In this document: one piece after another, positions 22,853 to 33,264 of the stretch
Layout: the number at the start of each line of letters is the position of its first letter
Numbering within the stretch: position 1 is the stretch's first letter
Source: Brachyhypopomus gauderio
Taxonomy: Eukaryota; Chordata; Actinopteri; Gymnotiformes; Hypopomidae
Direction of reading: 5' to 3'
Assembly (NCBI RefSeq): GCF_052324685.1
Contig: NC_135213.1
Span: forward strand, 789,660-853,659
Length of the DNA stretch: 64,000 nucleotides
The notes under the pieces: model-generated
What the model was told of the DNA's origin: nothing
What the model saw: the letters and a program-made list of their open reading frames with translations, nothing else
Databases searched by the model: none
Made by a program: the position numbers and the translations under genes

Positions 22853-23529
22853 GTCTGTGGACCCTCTGGGGAGAAAAACACACCACTGGGGTTAAACTGA
22901 TTGAAAATAAGCCAGTTCATTTTTGCAGCAAGTATTCGTGTAGAATTTGTAAGGTGGGAACACTTTTTGAGGAACGTGCCCCAAGTGCAGTGTGCTATTC
23001 TGTACAGGGCCAGCGTTTATGTACTTGTGCTCCTGCCACAACTCAACTCCATTGTAGAGCTTTGTTGCAAACAAAGCTTTTTTTTCTTTCTCTACTTCTT
23101 GTTTACTTCTCATGTTCCATTTTCATTGGCTATTGACTGTACCCGTTGAGTTTGAGTCACTGATTCATACACTAGATTACCCACAGAGTCGAGTCACAAA
23201 CATTCAAATCTTTGATGTATGGAAATCCAAAGAGTCAAATGCAGCCTCAAACTAAATGCTGTTTTTGTAAAACAGAAAAAACAGTGAATTTGGAGGTCCT
23301 ACAAAACAAAATATGCCGTTATATAGCAGGATGCTGTAAAATGCACCATTAAAAATGCTATATTTTGCTTCATTCAAATGTTAGTTTAAAAGATAAAAAA
23401 GGGTTATGTGCTCTAAACCTGAGTTTTTGTACAGTGCTTTTGTGTAAAACCTTACACTTTTTCTGACAAATCACTGGGTGGAGCTCATTTCCTTATTATA
23501 AAGCAACACTTTTAATAATAGACATAATA

Positions 23530-23662
23530 TACATCGGCCATGCGGTGGACTGGCGACCTGCCCATGGTGTACCCTGCCTTCGCCCGGAGATGCTGGGATT
23601 GGCTCCTGCCCCCCCGTGACCCCGACTAGCGGGATTGAGCGGTTCAGATAATGGATGGATGG
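23530..23662 (+). repeat. Retroposon 3' tail with (ATGG)n
   Basis: The segment tggcgacctgcccatggtgt..ccgtgaccccgactagcgg ends in atggatggatggata. This composition is that of a widespread fish LINE/SINE tail. No coding capacity. Positions 22853-23530, upstream of the Ig gene start, hold no recognisable gene or promoter element. Confidence 0.5.
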
Positions 23663-24242
23663 ATAATATACATCCCTCCATAAAATCCAACTAGTCCAGA
23701 ATGTAGCTGCCCGAATTATCACCAGAACCCCCTCCACACACCACATCACTCCTGTTTTACAGCAGCTACACTGGTTACCCATCAAGTTCCGCTCAGATTA
23801 CAAAATTCTTCTGCTTACATTTAAGGTCATCCACAATCTTTCCCCTTCATATCTGTCAGATCTACTTCAAGTCACCACTCCTTCCCGCACTCTCAGATCC
23901 TCTTCTTCCATACAGTTATATGTACCCTCTGCTTGTCTTGTCACTATGGGGAGCAGAGCTTTCAGCCGCTCTGCTCCCCGACTCTGGAACTCACTACCAT
24001 ATGCGCTCTGGAATACAGACTCACTCACAGAATTTAAATCCAGACTCACAACTCATCTGTTTAAAATTGCATTTTCTTTATAAAAACTTACTCTGTCTTG
24101 ATTGGAATATTTTATTTAATTTAGTTTTATCTTTAATGTTTATTTCCTTTGTCTACTATCATGATTGTCTTTTATTGTACGTTGTCCTTGGGTGCTAGAA
24201 AGGCGCCATTAAATAAAATGCATTATTATAATTATTATTATT
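23663..24242 (+). pseudogene. LINE 3' end: reverse transcriptase C-terminus and ATT tail
   Basis: A plus-strand frame encodes IQLVQNVAARIITRTP, LHWLPIKFRSDYKILLLTFK and SRLWNSLPY-like text (APRLWNSLPYALW), the conserved C-terminal block of L2/CR1/Rex-type LINE polymerases. It ends at a stop near 24082, then has a UTR and an attattatt tail at ~24225-24242. The element is 5'-truncated, as usual for LINEs. Confidence 0.75.
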
Positions 24243-24404
24243 ACATAGATGCCTCATTACGTGCTGGAGCGTAAACCAAGCATCACCGCCATATTTGTTG
24301 GGTCTCCTCACTCTAGGCTAGCGGCAGAACCAACTGGAGTCACACCACCACAGTTAAAGACCGCTATTCAGTCATGGTCTTGTGGTAGAGAACTGGGGCC
24401 TCAG

Positions 24405-24900
24405 GTACAAAGACTTGCATGGATTTCTTACTAAAAATTGGCGTACATACAAATCCAGAAAATGGCATATGCATAAAAAAATCCAGATGTATCAAACCAT
24501 GTGTACGCCGGAATCCACGCACATTTCTTTTGTACATCCCAATTGAGTGCACACAAGAGAGTGGCTGACTCCTCTTGTGAAACGCCCCCCTATAAATATG
24601 CAAATTAATTTAAATTTGCCCGGCACCGGAGAAGTTTCCTCTCTGATCTATCTCAAACCATGTCTAAACAGGGAAAGAAGAGGAACTTCACCGAATGTGA
24701 AGTGGAGACGCTCCTGAATGAGGTAGAGGCGCAGAAAAACTGGAACTGGCAATGCGCGACTCCTCGCGTTTCTCTCTCCAAAACTCTCTCCAACTCAGCA
24801 CAAGAGGACAGCTCTTGGAAATCTGAAATGGCTTATAAGCCACATCATGGGCCAAAAAATCATAATGGTCATGGAAAACGCGCTCTCGGCGAATTCGGCC
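24405..24900 (+). pseudogene. Harbinger-like fragment with Myb/SANT start
   Basis: After a TE-like leader (ggcctcaggtacaaagac) an ATG at 24660 opens MSKQGKKRNFTECEVETLLN, the beginning of a Myb/SANT-like DNA-binding protein of the type paired with PIF/Harbinger transposases. The similarity fades after ~35 codons. No matching transposase is seen. Positions 24250-24405 and 24900-25400 hold nothing further. Confidence 0.4.
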
Positions 24901-25407
24901 ATTAGCAATGGGGGTGCGTGTTTACGACAAACATAGCGGGAAAGCGTTTCAGCTTAACGCTAGGTAGCCGGTCGCAGGAAACCACTTCAAACTTTCTCCA
25001 AAGCGCGGCAGCTTCTCATCACCTCGGTAAGTTCTCCGGTATCCATGCATTTTTATTGGTAGTCAATGAGCACTCGGTGAATCAGCACACATGTCTGCGA
25101 TTCGACTGCACTGGTAGAGTCAACGTGCATCGGGTTTATTTTGCGGGCGAATTTACGGTGCATTGACTCTAGCCTTTTTGCATCGGCAAATACCATGGTT
25201 AAATCGGGTGTTTTGTTTTCCAGTATCTATTCCTTATTCTAACGTATTTACAGAGGCAACATACTTTTTATTTTTATTGATTTTGTTTTTTGAGGCAACA
25301 TAAATGCACCATCGTGTCCTCAGGTACTGACGCAAACATGCAGACGTACACAACAAAGATGGAGGGAAACGAGAGCATTAGCAACGACAAATATATTTAA
25401 TGCACCA

Positions 25408-25596
25408 AAAAAGACACACAAATCAAACGTGTGGCAATATTTTGGGTTTTTTAAGCGAGGTGGTCAACTTGACAAGACGCACGCAATCTGCAAACAATGC
25501 CGTGGGTCTATCAAATACGTTAGTAGCACAACGAACCAGGCGACACACATGAAAAGACAGCACGGTGTGGACATCTCTGCGGCCGCTACCCCCTCG
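25408..25596 (+). pseudogene. BED zinc finger of a ZBED/hAT transposase
   Basis: One frame reads VWQYFGFFKRGGQLDKTH, then ICKQCRGSIKY and NQATHMKRQHGV. This is a complete BED finger, with Cys-x2-Cys and His-x4-His spacing and an aromatic N-terminal patch. The rest of the transposase is absent; sequence to 26180 is AT-rich apart from the foldback at 25813. Confidence 0.6.
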
Positions 25597-25812
25597 TAAG
25601 TCTAGCAGACAGTAGTGTTGCAGATCATAATTTTCACTATGTTAATACAGTACTTTAAAAAACCGTTCATCTTGTGTTTTAAACGTTTTGTATAAATATA
25701 GATGGAGAAAATAACTGAATAATTCACTTGAATAAATTAATGCTCTGTCTGAATATACTGAATTATGCATTTTTTTATATTATGTATTGGTTTTGCTCCA
25801 TTGAAAAGAACC

Positions 25813-25916
25813 TGGGGTGAGTTTCCCGAAACGTTCTTAGCGCCAAGTACTTCTTAACCTCATACGTTTCATACGAGGTTACGAAGCGCTACGAACGTTT
25901 CGGGAAACCCACCCCA
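25813..25916. repeat. Palindromic MITE (copy 1)
   Basis: The left arm tggggtgagtttcccgaaac is mirrored by the right arm gtttcgggaaacccacccca, with aacgttcttagcgc and gcgctacgaacg inside. The whole is a near-perfect hairpin of ~104 bp. A homologous copy is at 33906-34020. Confidence 0.7.
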
Positions 25917-26183
25917 GATGCATACATCCCTTAAATTGTTAGAGAGTAAAGTAGAATTGTGCTAATGAGTTAAGAAAACTGATGGGTTAGGCCAATACAT
26001 CCTCAAACCTCAACTAACTGTATCGAATGATCATTTATCAAACCGAATCCTCATATAATAAGACATATCGTTATCAAATCATTTTGAATCGCATCATATC
26101 GTGAACAGGAGTGATTTGAATCGCATCGTATCGACAAGGGGTTTCAGAATATCGCAGTTATATCGTTTCGGTGACAGTGTATC

Positions 26184-26720
26184 GAGATGTGTATCGAATC
26201 TACCATAGTGGTGAAGATATACATCCTTAATGAGCACGTTACGGTGGTTATTTATTTGCAGTATGGTATCAAACATTGCGTAAATAATGAGATTTATGGT
26301 CCTCGGCAGAGGATTTTTAAACCGGAGTTCCATTCTCATATTTCCGGACTTTATCAGCGACAGATGCTGCCCCCCTTCATCGTCAGGGGATAGATTGAAA
26401 GCCAGCAATGTGTAGCCTCCTACGTACTCTTGACGACCGATGGAAAGAGCTTGATCTTTAAGGTGTTTTCCCGAAGCCAGAATTAGCGAGTGATATTCGC
26501 GAACGGCGTTACCGCCTTGAAAATTCGGTTGAAAAGGCTTAGCGGGATGTTGGGTTCCATCCACATAGAGAGTGATAAACTCTGTGTCGTAGTGTTTGAA
26601 ATTAAAGGGGTTTTTATTGTAGGCTCCTACTTATGCGTCGTTATCCACCATTCCTATAACTACGGTTTTTGGAAGAGGACCCAGGAACAGATTTTCTTGG
26701 GTGAAAACCCATTTTCTTTA
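26184..26720 (-). pseudogene. Polinton/Maverick-type major capsid protein, C-terminal fragment
   Basis: The main minus-strand frame (26555 down to about 26190) includes DGTQHPAKPFQPNFQGG, YTLLAFNLSPDDEGG and RTINLIIYAMFDTILQIN. This resembles proteins annotated 'F54H12.2-like' in fish, which I associate with the double-jelly-roll capsid gene of Polinton elements. A shifted frame to the right (26570-26720) contains further related text. It is truncated and frameshifted; no Polinton polymerase, integrase or terminal repeat is seen nearby. The family call is from memory of motifs and is moderate. Confidence 0.55.
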
Positions 26721-26995
26721 TTACTGACTTACTGATAGAATTACTACTTGTTGCATCAGGTTGTTTTGAGATAAAATCACTCGATGGACCAACTTTAATA
26801 AAACTAGCCTACAGTTACAAATAATACAATATATATTGTATGTGTTGCACAAACGTAACACATTTGTGTTTTTTTGGTTAAAACCAAATATTTAAGTAGC
26901 GACGAATCCATGTCCCCCCACTTTTTAATGGTTAAAAAACAAATATTTAAATAGCGATATTTGTGTGTGGGTGTGTGTGTGCATATATATATATA

Positions 26996-28580
26996 CACTA
27001 CCGTTCAAAAGTTTGGGGTCACTTAGAAATGTTCTTATTTTTGAAAGAAAAGCAGTTTTTTTTTTCAATTTAGCTAACATTAAAAGCATCAAAAATACAC
27101 TCTATACATGATTAATGTGGTAAATGACTATTCTAGCTGTAAACGTCTGGTTTTTAATGCAATATCTACATAGATGTATGGAGACACACAATGGTACATT
27201 GTGTTTGCTAACTGTGTAAGGAGACTATTGGTTATTTAGAAAACCCTTGAAAACCCTTGTGCAAGTAGGTTAGCACAGCTGAAAACAGTTTTGCTGATTA
27301 GAGAAGCTATAAAACTGACCTTCCTTTAAGCTAGTTGAGAATCTGGAGCATTACAATTGTTGGTTCGATTAAACTCACAAAATGGCAAGAAAAATACAAC
27401 TTTCAATTAAAACTCGACAGTCTATTCTTGTTCTGAGAAATGAAGGCTATTTCATGCGAGACATTGCCAAGAAACTGAAGATTTCCTACAATGGTGTGTA
27501 CTACTCCCTTCAGAGGAGAGCACAGACAGGCTCTAATCAGAGTAGAAAGAGAAGTGGAAAGCCCCGCTGCACAACTGAGCAAGAAGACAAGTACATTAGA
27601 GTCTCAAGTTTGAGAAATCGACGCCTCACAGGTCCTCAACTGGCAGCTTCATTAAATAGTACCTGCAAAACGCCAGTGTCAACATCTACAGTGAAGAGGC
27701 GACTCCGGGATGCTGGCCTTCAGGGCAGAGTGGCAAAGAAAAAGCCCTATCTGAGACTGGCTAATAAAAGAAAAAGATTAATATGGGCAAAAGAACACAG
27801 ACATTGGACAGAGGAAGATTGGAAAAAAGTGACAGACGAATCAAAGTTTGAGGTGTTTGGATCACGCAAACGAACATTTGTGAGACGCAGAACAACTGAA
27901 AAGATGCTGGACGAGTGCCTGACACCATCTGTCAAACATGGTGGAGGTAATGTGATGGTCTGGGGTTGCTTTGGTGCTGGTAAAGTGGGAGATTTGAACA
28001 AGGTAAAAGGGATTTTGAATAAGGAAGGCTATCACTCCATTTTGCAACACCATGCCCCATACCCTGTGGACAGCGCTTGATTGGAGCCAATTTCATCCTG
28101 CAACAGGACAATGACCCAAAGCACACCTCCAAATTATGCACAAACTATTTAGAGAAGAAGCAGGCAGCTGGTGTTTTATCGGTAATGGAGTGGCCAGCGC
28201 AGTCACTAGATCTCAACCCCATTGAGCTGTTGTGGGAGCAGCTTGACCGAATGGTACGAAAAAAGTGCCCATCAACCCAATCAAACTTGTGGGAGCGGCT
28301 TCTGGAAGCATGGGGTGAAATTTCTCCAGATTACCTCAGCAAATTAACAGCTAGAATGCCAAAGGTCTGCAATGCTGTAATTGCTGCTAAGGGAGCATTC
28401 TTTGACGAAAGCAAAGTTTCAAGTAGAAAATTATTAAAAAAAAAAAAAAAAACATTATTTCTACCTTGTCAATGTCTGGACTATATTTATATTCATTTTG
28501 CAACTCATTTGATAAATAAAAGTATGAGATTTCAGGGAAAACACAAAATTGTCTAGGTGACCCCAAACTTTTGAACGGTA

Positions 28581-28582
<2 letters not shown>
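26996..28582 (+). mobile_element. Nearly intact Tc1-like transposon inside a TA repeat
   Basis: The ends CACTACCGTTCAAAAGTT and AACTTTTGAACGGTAGT are inverted repeats about 1.59 kb apart. Both flanks are (TA)n, so the TA target duplication is embedded in the microsatellite. The transposase lies inside in plus orientation. Confidence 0.9.
27382..28440 (+). pseudogene. Tc1 transposase with a single frameshift
   Basis: The frame opens at MARKIQLSIKTRQSILVLRN. It has paired-like helix-turn-helix regions (IAKKLKISYNGVYYSL; LTGPQLAASLN) and the first catalytic Asp in TDESKFEVFG. At about 28050 extra cytosines (catgccccatacc) shift the frame, giving a premature stop at 28080. The other frame resumes with GANFILQQDNDPKHTSK (second Asp) and SLDLNPIELLWEQL (Glu), a DD34E arrangement. 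The C-terminus runs into an A14 tract near 28437. Apart from the shift and possibly the A-tract the enzyme is complete, implying recent activity. Confidence 0.85.
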
Positions 28583-28638
<56 letters not shown>

Positions 28639-28695
28639 TAGTGGGGAACCGTCAGGGCCCTCTACGCCCTCTCAGAGGGCCTAAAATATTCTTAA

Positions 28696-28766
<71 letters not shown>

Positions 28767-28773
28767 GCTACTG

Positions 28774-28840
<67 letters not shown>
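28583..28840. repeat. Composite (TA)n / hAT remnant / (TA)n / (CA)n
   Basis: (TA)n occupies about 28583-28628 and 28699-28763, and (CA)n about 28782-28838. Between them, 28633-28690 has agtggggaaccgtcagggcc and ctctcagagggcctaaaat, identical to the left end of the hAT at 62206. The matching right end (ttcgctactg) follows the second TA run at about 28766-28775. The interior of this hAT copy has been replaced by a microsatellite. Confidence 0.6.
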
Positions 28841-29059
28841 AGAGCCCACATTCTCTTTTTGATAAGGTAGCAAGTGGGAGTAACAAGGGTGGGGACTACT
28901 CTCGGGAGACAAAAGCTCTCTGTGAGAACTTAGTTTAGAGCTGCATTTGATGTGCTACAGATGTGCACTTTTGCTGCTCTCCAATGATCTTTGTAAGGCT
29001 GGTCTGGGACATGTTGCTTTATCGGGAAACTAGTGGATGATACGATCCCTAGAGTGTCC

Positions 29060-29595
29060 GTCAAAACCTTCCCCAACCTGAAGTCGTGGGTGGATAAAAC
29101 CACCTCTTATCAGGTAGGGGATAGGGTGTGGGTCTCCACCGGAGACGGGCGCCTGGGCAGGAGAGGTAAACTGGGGGAGAAATATGCTGGCCTGTAGGTC
29201 ATATTGAGGCGCATAAACCCAGTCACCTATCGCATCGGTCTGCCCGAAGACAGACGTGTGTCACGTGCGTTTCATGTGTCCGCTCTCAAGCCATACAGAG
29301 AGGGTGCCTTGGAGGATGCCTCAACGTCTCGGCCGCCCTCGCCGCTGCAGTTGTCGGACGGACCCGCGTACCTCGTGGAGAGGTTAATAGACTCGCGACG
29401 CAGAAGAGGTGGTCTACAGTATCTGGTGGACTGGGTTGGATACGGACCGGAGGAGCGTTCGTGGATACCGGCCTCTCAAGTGGTAGGCCCCTCCCTTATT
29501 GCCGACTTCCACAGGGAGCATCCTGACCGGCCAGCTCCACGGCGACAGGGAAGACCACATGGGAGACGACGGGAGGGGTCCTTGGGGGAGGGCTC
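29060..29595 (+). pseudogene. Gypsy (chromovirus) pol C-terminus with chromodomain
   Basis: After a broken upstream part (TTSYQVGDRVWVST), a frame from 29204 reads RINPVTYRIGLPEDRR and FHVSALKPYREG, the integrase C-terminal GPY/F-like module. A chromodomain follows: YLVERLIDSRRRRGGLQYLV, then DWVGYGPEERSWIPASQV. It is followed by a purine-rich tract and an LTR at 29596. The rest of gag-pol is missing to the left. Confidence 0.75.
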
Positions 29596-29977
29596 TGTCA
29601 CGGTGAGGGGGCCGGGTCGCCACAGGAGGGCGCGCATCCCGGTCAGCAGCCGATCCCAGCACACACCCCCGAGCACGCAACCACTCCCACCATCACAATC
29701 ACCAGTATACTGAATCACCTGTTTCTTGTTACGTTGCTCTTTTTAAGCCCGCAGGTCGTCTGGTCCAGTGCTGCACATTACCGCTACAAGAGCGTCTCTG
29801 GATCCGGCAAGTATTTCACTTGCGTTCCTTCCCTGTGTGTGCGCTGCGAGCGTTATTTTGCATCACTTTCAGTGTGTGCGCTAAGAGCATTACGTGTTTG
29901 GTTGCCATGGAGAATAAACTCCCTTCTGTTCAACCCGCGTCTCCGGCTGCCTCTGACCTGACGCCATCGGTGTCACA
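29596..29977 (+). mobile_element. 3' LTR of the Gypsy chromovirus relic
   Basis: It begins TGTCACGGTGAGGGGG directly after gggggagggctc and ends CATCGGTGTCACA. It has a polyadenylation signal in gagaataaactccc (about 29910). It has the same terminal consensus as the other TGTCACGG LTRs, but with an unrelated interior. Confidence 0.75.
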
Positions 29978-30093
29978 ATATAACATATCACGCTTTATAA
30001 CACTATAAATCACATACAATATATAAACTAGATAAGAAATAGTTGTAAGAATGAATGAAAACTATTATTATTAACTTTAAACTGTTATGAGAC

Positions 30094-30740
30094 TGTGATG
30101 TGCAGGGATTATGAACGAAAAAGGAAGCGATCATGCCAAGTCTCAGGGGAAAAGGAGGGTTTCATGAATAACGTGGGCTAACCAAAGACCTGTGATGTGA
30201 TCTGAGTTAAGGATATAATGACCAGCAGTCAACTGGTACAAAGACAAGACATATATAGATGGACAAACGACCATCAGGTGGGGGCCTGCTAATATAGGGT
30301 GACCATATTTTTATTTGGGAAAACCAGGACACTTTGTGTGTAAGTTGTTGAGCGGGGGGTGGCAAACATAAGTTGTTGAGTGGGGGGGTGGGGGTGGCGA
30401 ACGTAAGTTCGAACGTAAGTAACACTACGCTTTAAAATTAATTCTCCCGTCTCTCGTTGAGTACGATGAGGCTCAGGGATTCCGTGTCATGCATTGCCGT
30501 GCTGAGGGTCCTAGTGCCTGTAGAATTAATGGCCCGATGAAGGTAATTTAAAAACCAGGACATTTCCTCACTTTAAAAAAAAACCGGGACGCCGTACGTG
30601 ACATACGGACATGTCCCGGGAAATACGGACGTTTGGTCACCCTAGCTAATAGGTCCCTGAGGGACAAACACAACGCAACAATAACAGGACAACTGCGGCT
30701 GTGGACGGGGCCGACTGGCAGGGGGGGTGGTATCATGACA
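30094..30740 (-). mobile_element. Solo LTR related to 12290-14318, TSD gagac
   Basis: It starts tgtgatgtgcag and ends tatcatgaca, flanked by gagac at 30089-30093 and 30741-30745. Inside, 'ggatataatgaccagc', 'tggtacaaagacaagacata' and 'gccaagtctcagggg' are the reverse complements of segments in the LTR at 14025-14318. A hAT is inserted at 30295-30644. Confidence 0.8.
30295..30644. mobile_element. Short hAT-like element in the solo LTR, TSD gctaata
   Basis: It begins TAGGGTGACCATA and ends TTTGGTCACCCTA, flanked by gctaata at 30288-30294 and 30645-30651. The interior contains the ggcgaacgtaagtt G-rich motif also present in the dispersed repeats at 21640 and 35030. No ORF. Confidence 0.75.
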
Positions 30741-31211
30741 GAGACTTAATTTTTGTCTTAAGTTTTTGGCTAGTAATTAAATGAGTTACAATTAAATAAC
30801 TCACTAATTGTGTAGTCGTTTTAACAGATACTTCCTTACTTTTACCTAAGAAACAGTTATTGTAATATGTGTAATATGTAAGTAATACACGTTTAAATAC
30901 CGTCTATTGCAACCTGTGGTTTCTCTGTGGAGGGTTGGATGGCTGGCACCATTAGGGAGAATCTTGTCTGTTCTCACGTGGGCTTGTAATGAGCGCCTCG
31001 CGTGGTCATGGGACATGGCCGGTTTAAACTCCGGATCAGTTACGAAACGCTGCGCTTCAAGCTATAAACATCAGTATCGAGTGTCCCAGCACTAACTACT
31101 ATTACGAATTAACTATAAGTTACGAAATAACTAATATCTAATGGCCCATTTCCACTAGGGCCTGCTTGGTGCGGTACGGTTCAATTCGCTATGGTTTGTG
31201 AGTGTTTCCAT

Positions 31212-32008
31212 TAGGGATGCACCGAAATGAAAATTCTTAGCCGAAACCGAAAACCGAAAATGAGGAAACCAAGGCCGAAAGCCGAAAACCGAAACACCGA
31301 AATACATTATGCCAATTATTAGTAACATTGGATTTATGGCTAACCTCACTAAAATCAAGGCATTACTATTCAAAGAATAAATCAACTACAAAATTTGATT
31401 TGAAAATATTTATTTAGCACTGACATTACAGTAATGCATATTATAAAGTAAAATTAGTGGTGGGCCGTTAACGGCGATACCGCTGACAACGGCCGACCAC
31501 TAATTAAATTTAACTCGCTTGCAGACCGTTTTTATCTGAGAGGATAAATATATGTATTTTATACGAGTTAAATTTAATTATAACTGACTGGCCTGAAAGA
31601 TAAATATAAATTCTCTCATAAAAACGTGACGTGAGTTGCAACAACATTAAACAGCTCAGGTAAACACACTTCTGAGAAATGTCGTCTGCTCGGCAAAACA
31701 TAACGGGGCTCAATGTGCTCTATTAGCCTACGAAATCCCTACGACAGAGAACGGCTGATCGTCTAAGGCAACGAGTTCCATAATTTTTGGTGTAATGTCC
31801 TTTGCCTTGGCGCCATCACTGGAAAACTTTTTTGCTAGCTTTATCCAAATAAGCTCGTGCAGGTAGCGATTTTTGCTTGCGTCATCACAGCACATTGTTT
31901 CGGCCGTGTTGTTTCGGTGATGAAAGTATTTCGGCCGAAAACCGAAAATGCAAATTTAAGCCATTTCGGCCGAAAATTTTCGGTGGCCGAATTTTCGGTG
32001 CATCCCTA
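31212..32008. mobile_element. hAT element, TSD gtttccat
   Basis: TAGGGATGCACCGAAAT at the left and TTTTCGGTGCATCCCTA at the right are inverted. The octamer gtttccat is present at 31204-31211 and 32009-32016. Both ends are rich in ccgaaa/ttcgg. It contains a small palindrome near 31458-31502 (gtggtgggccgttaacgg..gaccac). No transposase. Confidence 0.85.
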
Positions 32009-32186
32009 GTTTCCATTAGTACCAGGTCCCAGTTTGCCGGTACTTTCGGGTACTTTTTTCGTACCCACTCACTCGAGGTTCTAACCGTTCCAAAGCGGTA
32101 CAGTTATGTGACGTGGAAAAACAGCATGACACTGATTGGCCAGGGAGTGTCGTCACAGGTTGCGACAGGAGAGCGACTCCTCCGCT

Positions 32187-33089
32187 ATGGACTCCTCAGC
32201 CATTTTTAAAACCCAAGGAGAGAAGTCTGTTCCCTGGTCAAACGCCGAGGTACAAACCTTTCTGTTAATAATCAGCGATCAAAAAATCCAGGGCGATCTG
32301 GACGGGGCCACTAGAAATGTAAAGGTTTTTAGCGAAGTTTCCGCGCTAATGGCCACTCATGGCAACCAGCGGCGCCGGTCGGTCCAAGCTAAAAAAGCTT
32401 AAAAGCGATTACCGGGCGGTGAAGGACCATAACGGACGCAGCGGAGCAAACCACAAAGACTGGAAATTGTTCCAGCAAATGGATGCCATATACGGTCACC
32501 GGCCAGCCAGTAACGAAAGAGAAAACGTGCTGGACACGACAATGTCGGTGCTGGAGGCCATGGAGAATGGTGAGTGTATTGTGATTTCACAGTTTTACTA
32601 GACTCGTAAAAGATGTAATATGAACGTAATATGAACGCATCTATTGTAAACGCAGGAATTTAGAGCTGTGTTTGTAGTTAATGTTACCACCACAGTCACT
32701 ACTGTACAATAGCTAGCTCTTAGCCTTGCTAGTTGCTAGTTAGCTGTAGCCATAAACAAAGCATGAGCAGCGATGACGTGCTACACATTTTGTGCAGTTA
32801 CGCTATGTTGCTTTCACGGGAATGCTTGTGTTTAATATTTGTTATTTTTTACGTTCAAGATTCCCCTTCCACTGACGAGGCGAGCGCCTCTTTGGAACCT
32901 CCCGCCTCCCCCGCATCATCCGAGCAGCGTGAGGCGCACATCCAGCTGCTGCTCCGTGATTGTCGCGAGGCCCGGGAACAAGAAGCCGAGCTGAGGAGAG
33001 CGGAGTTGGCGGAAAATGTTTCCTTCAACCGGGCTTTCCTCGGGGTGCTTGGCGAACTTGTGGACACCATGCGAGACAGACGCCAGTAA
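32187..33089 (+). pseudogene. Harbinger-associated Myb/SANT-like DNA-binding protein, 2 exons
   Basis: Exon 1 (32187-32569) starts MDSSAIFKTQGEK and contains the Myb/SANT4-type core PWSNAEVQTFLL.., then KKLKSDYRAVKDHNGRSG. A one-base shift near 32370 separates these halves. Exon 1 ends AATG|GTGAGT. Exon 2 (32860-33089) follows acgttcaag| and encodes SPSTDEASASLEPP, then a charged helical tail (REQEAELRRAELAENV, FLGVLGELVDTMRDRRQ) that looks like a dimerisation coiled coil. In Harbinger systems this protein accompanies the transposase in DNA binding and nuclear import. The single frameshift probably inactivates it. Confidence 0.65.
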
Positions 33090-33264
33090 AAGCACACAAA
33101 ATGTTGCTTGTAGTACTATAAATATTTATTTCATATAAAGCTATACGTTATTTTTAGGTAATTTGCTTTTTGCACTTTTTTAACTATAACTATATTATTT
33201 ACATATTTTGTACTTCAAACTTTATTATGAAATATAGATATTTAATTTCATTTGATTGTATGAC

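Noticed and set aside
26804..27000. Short minus-strand frame upstream of the Tc1
   Set aside because: AT-rich and (TG)n-derived, without domain features.
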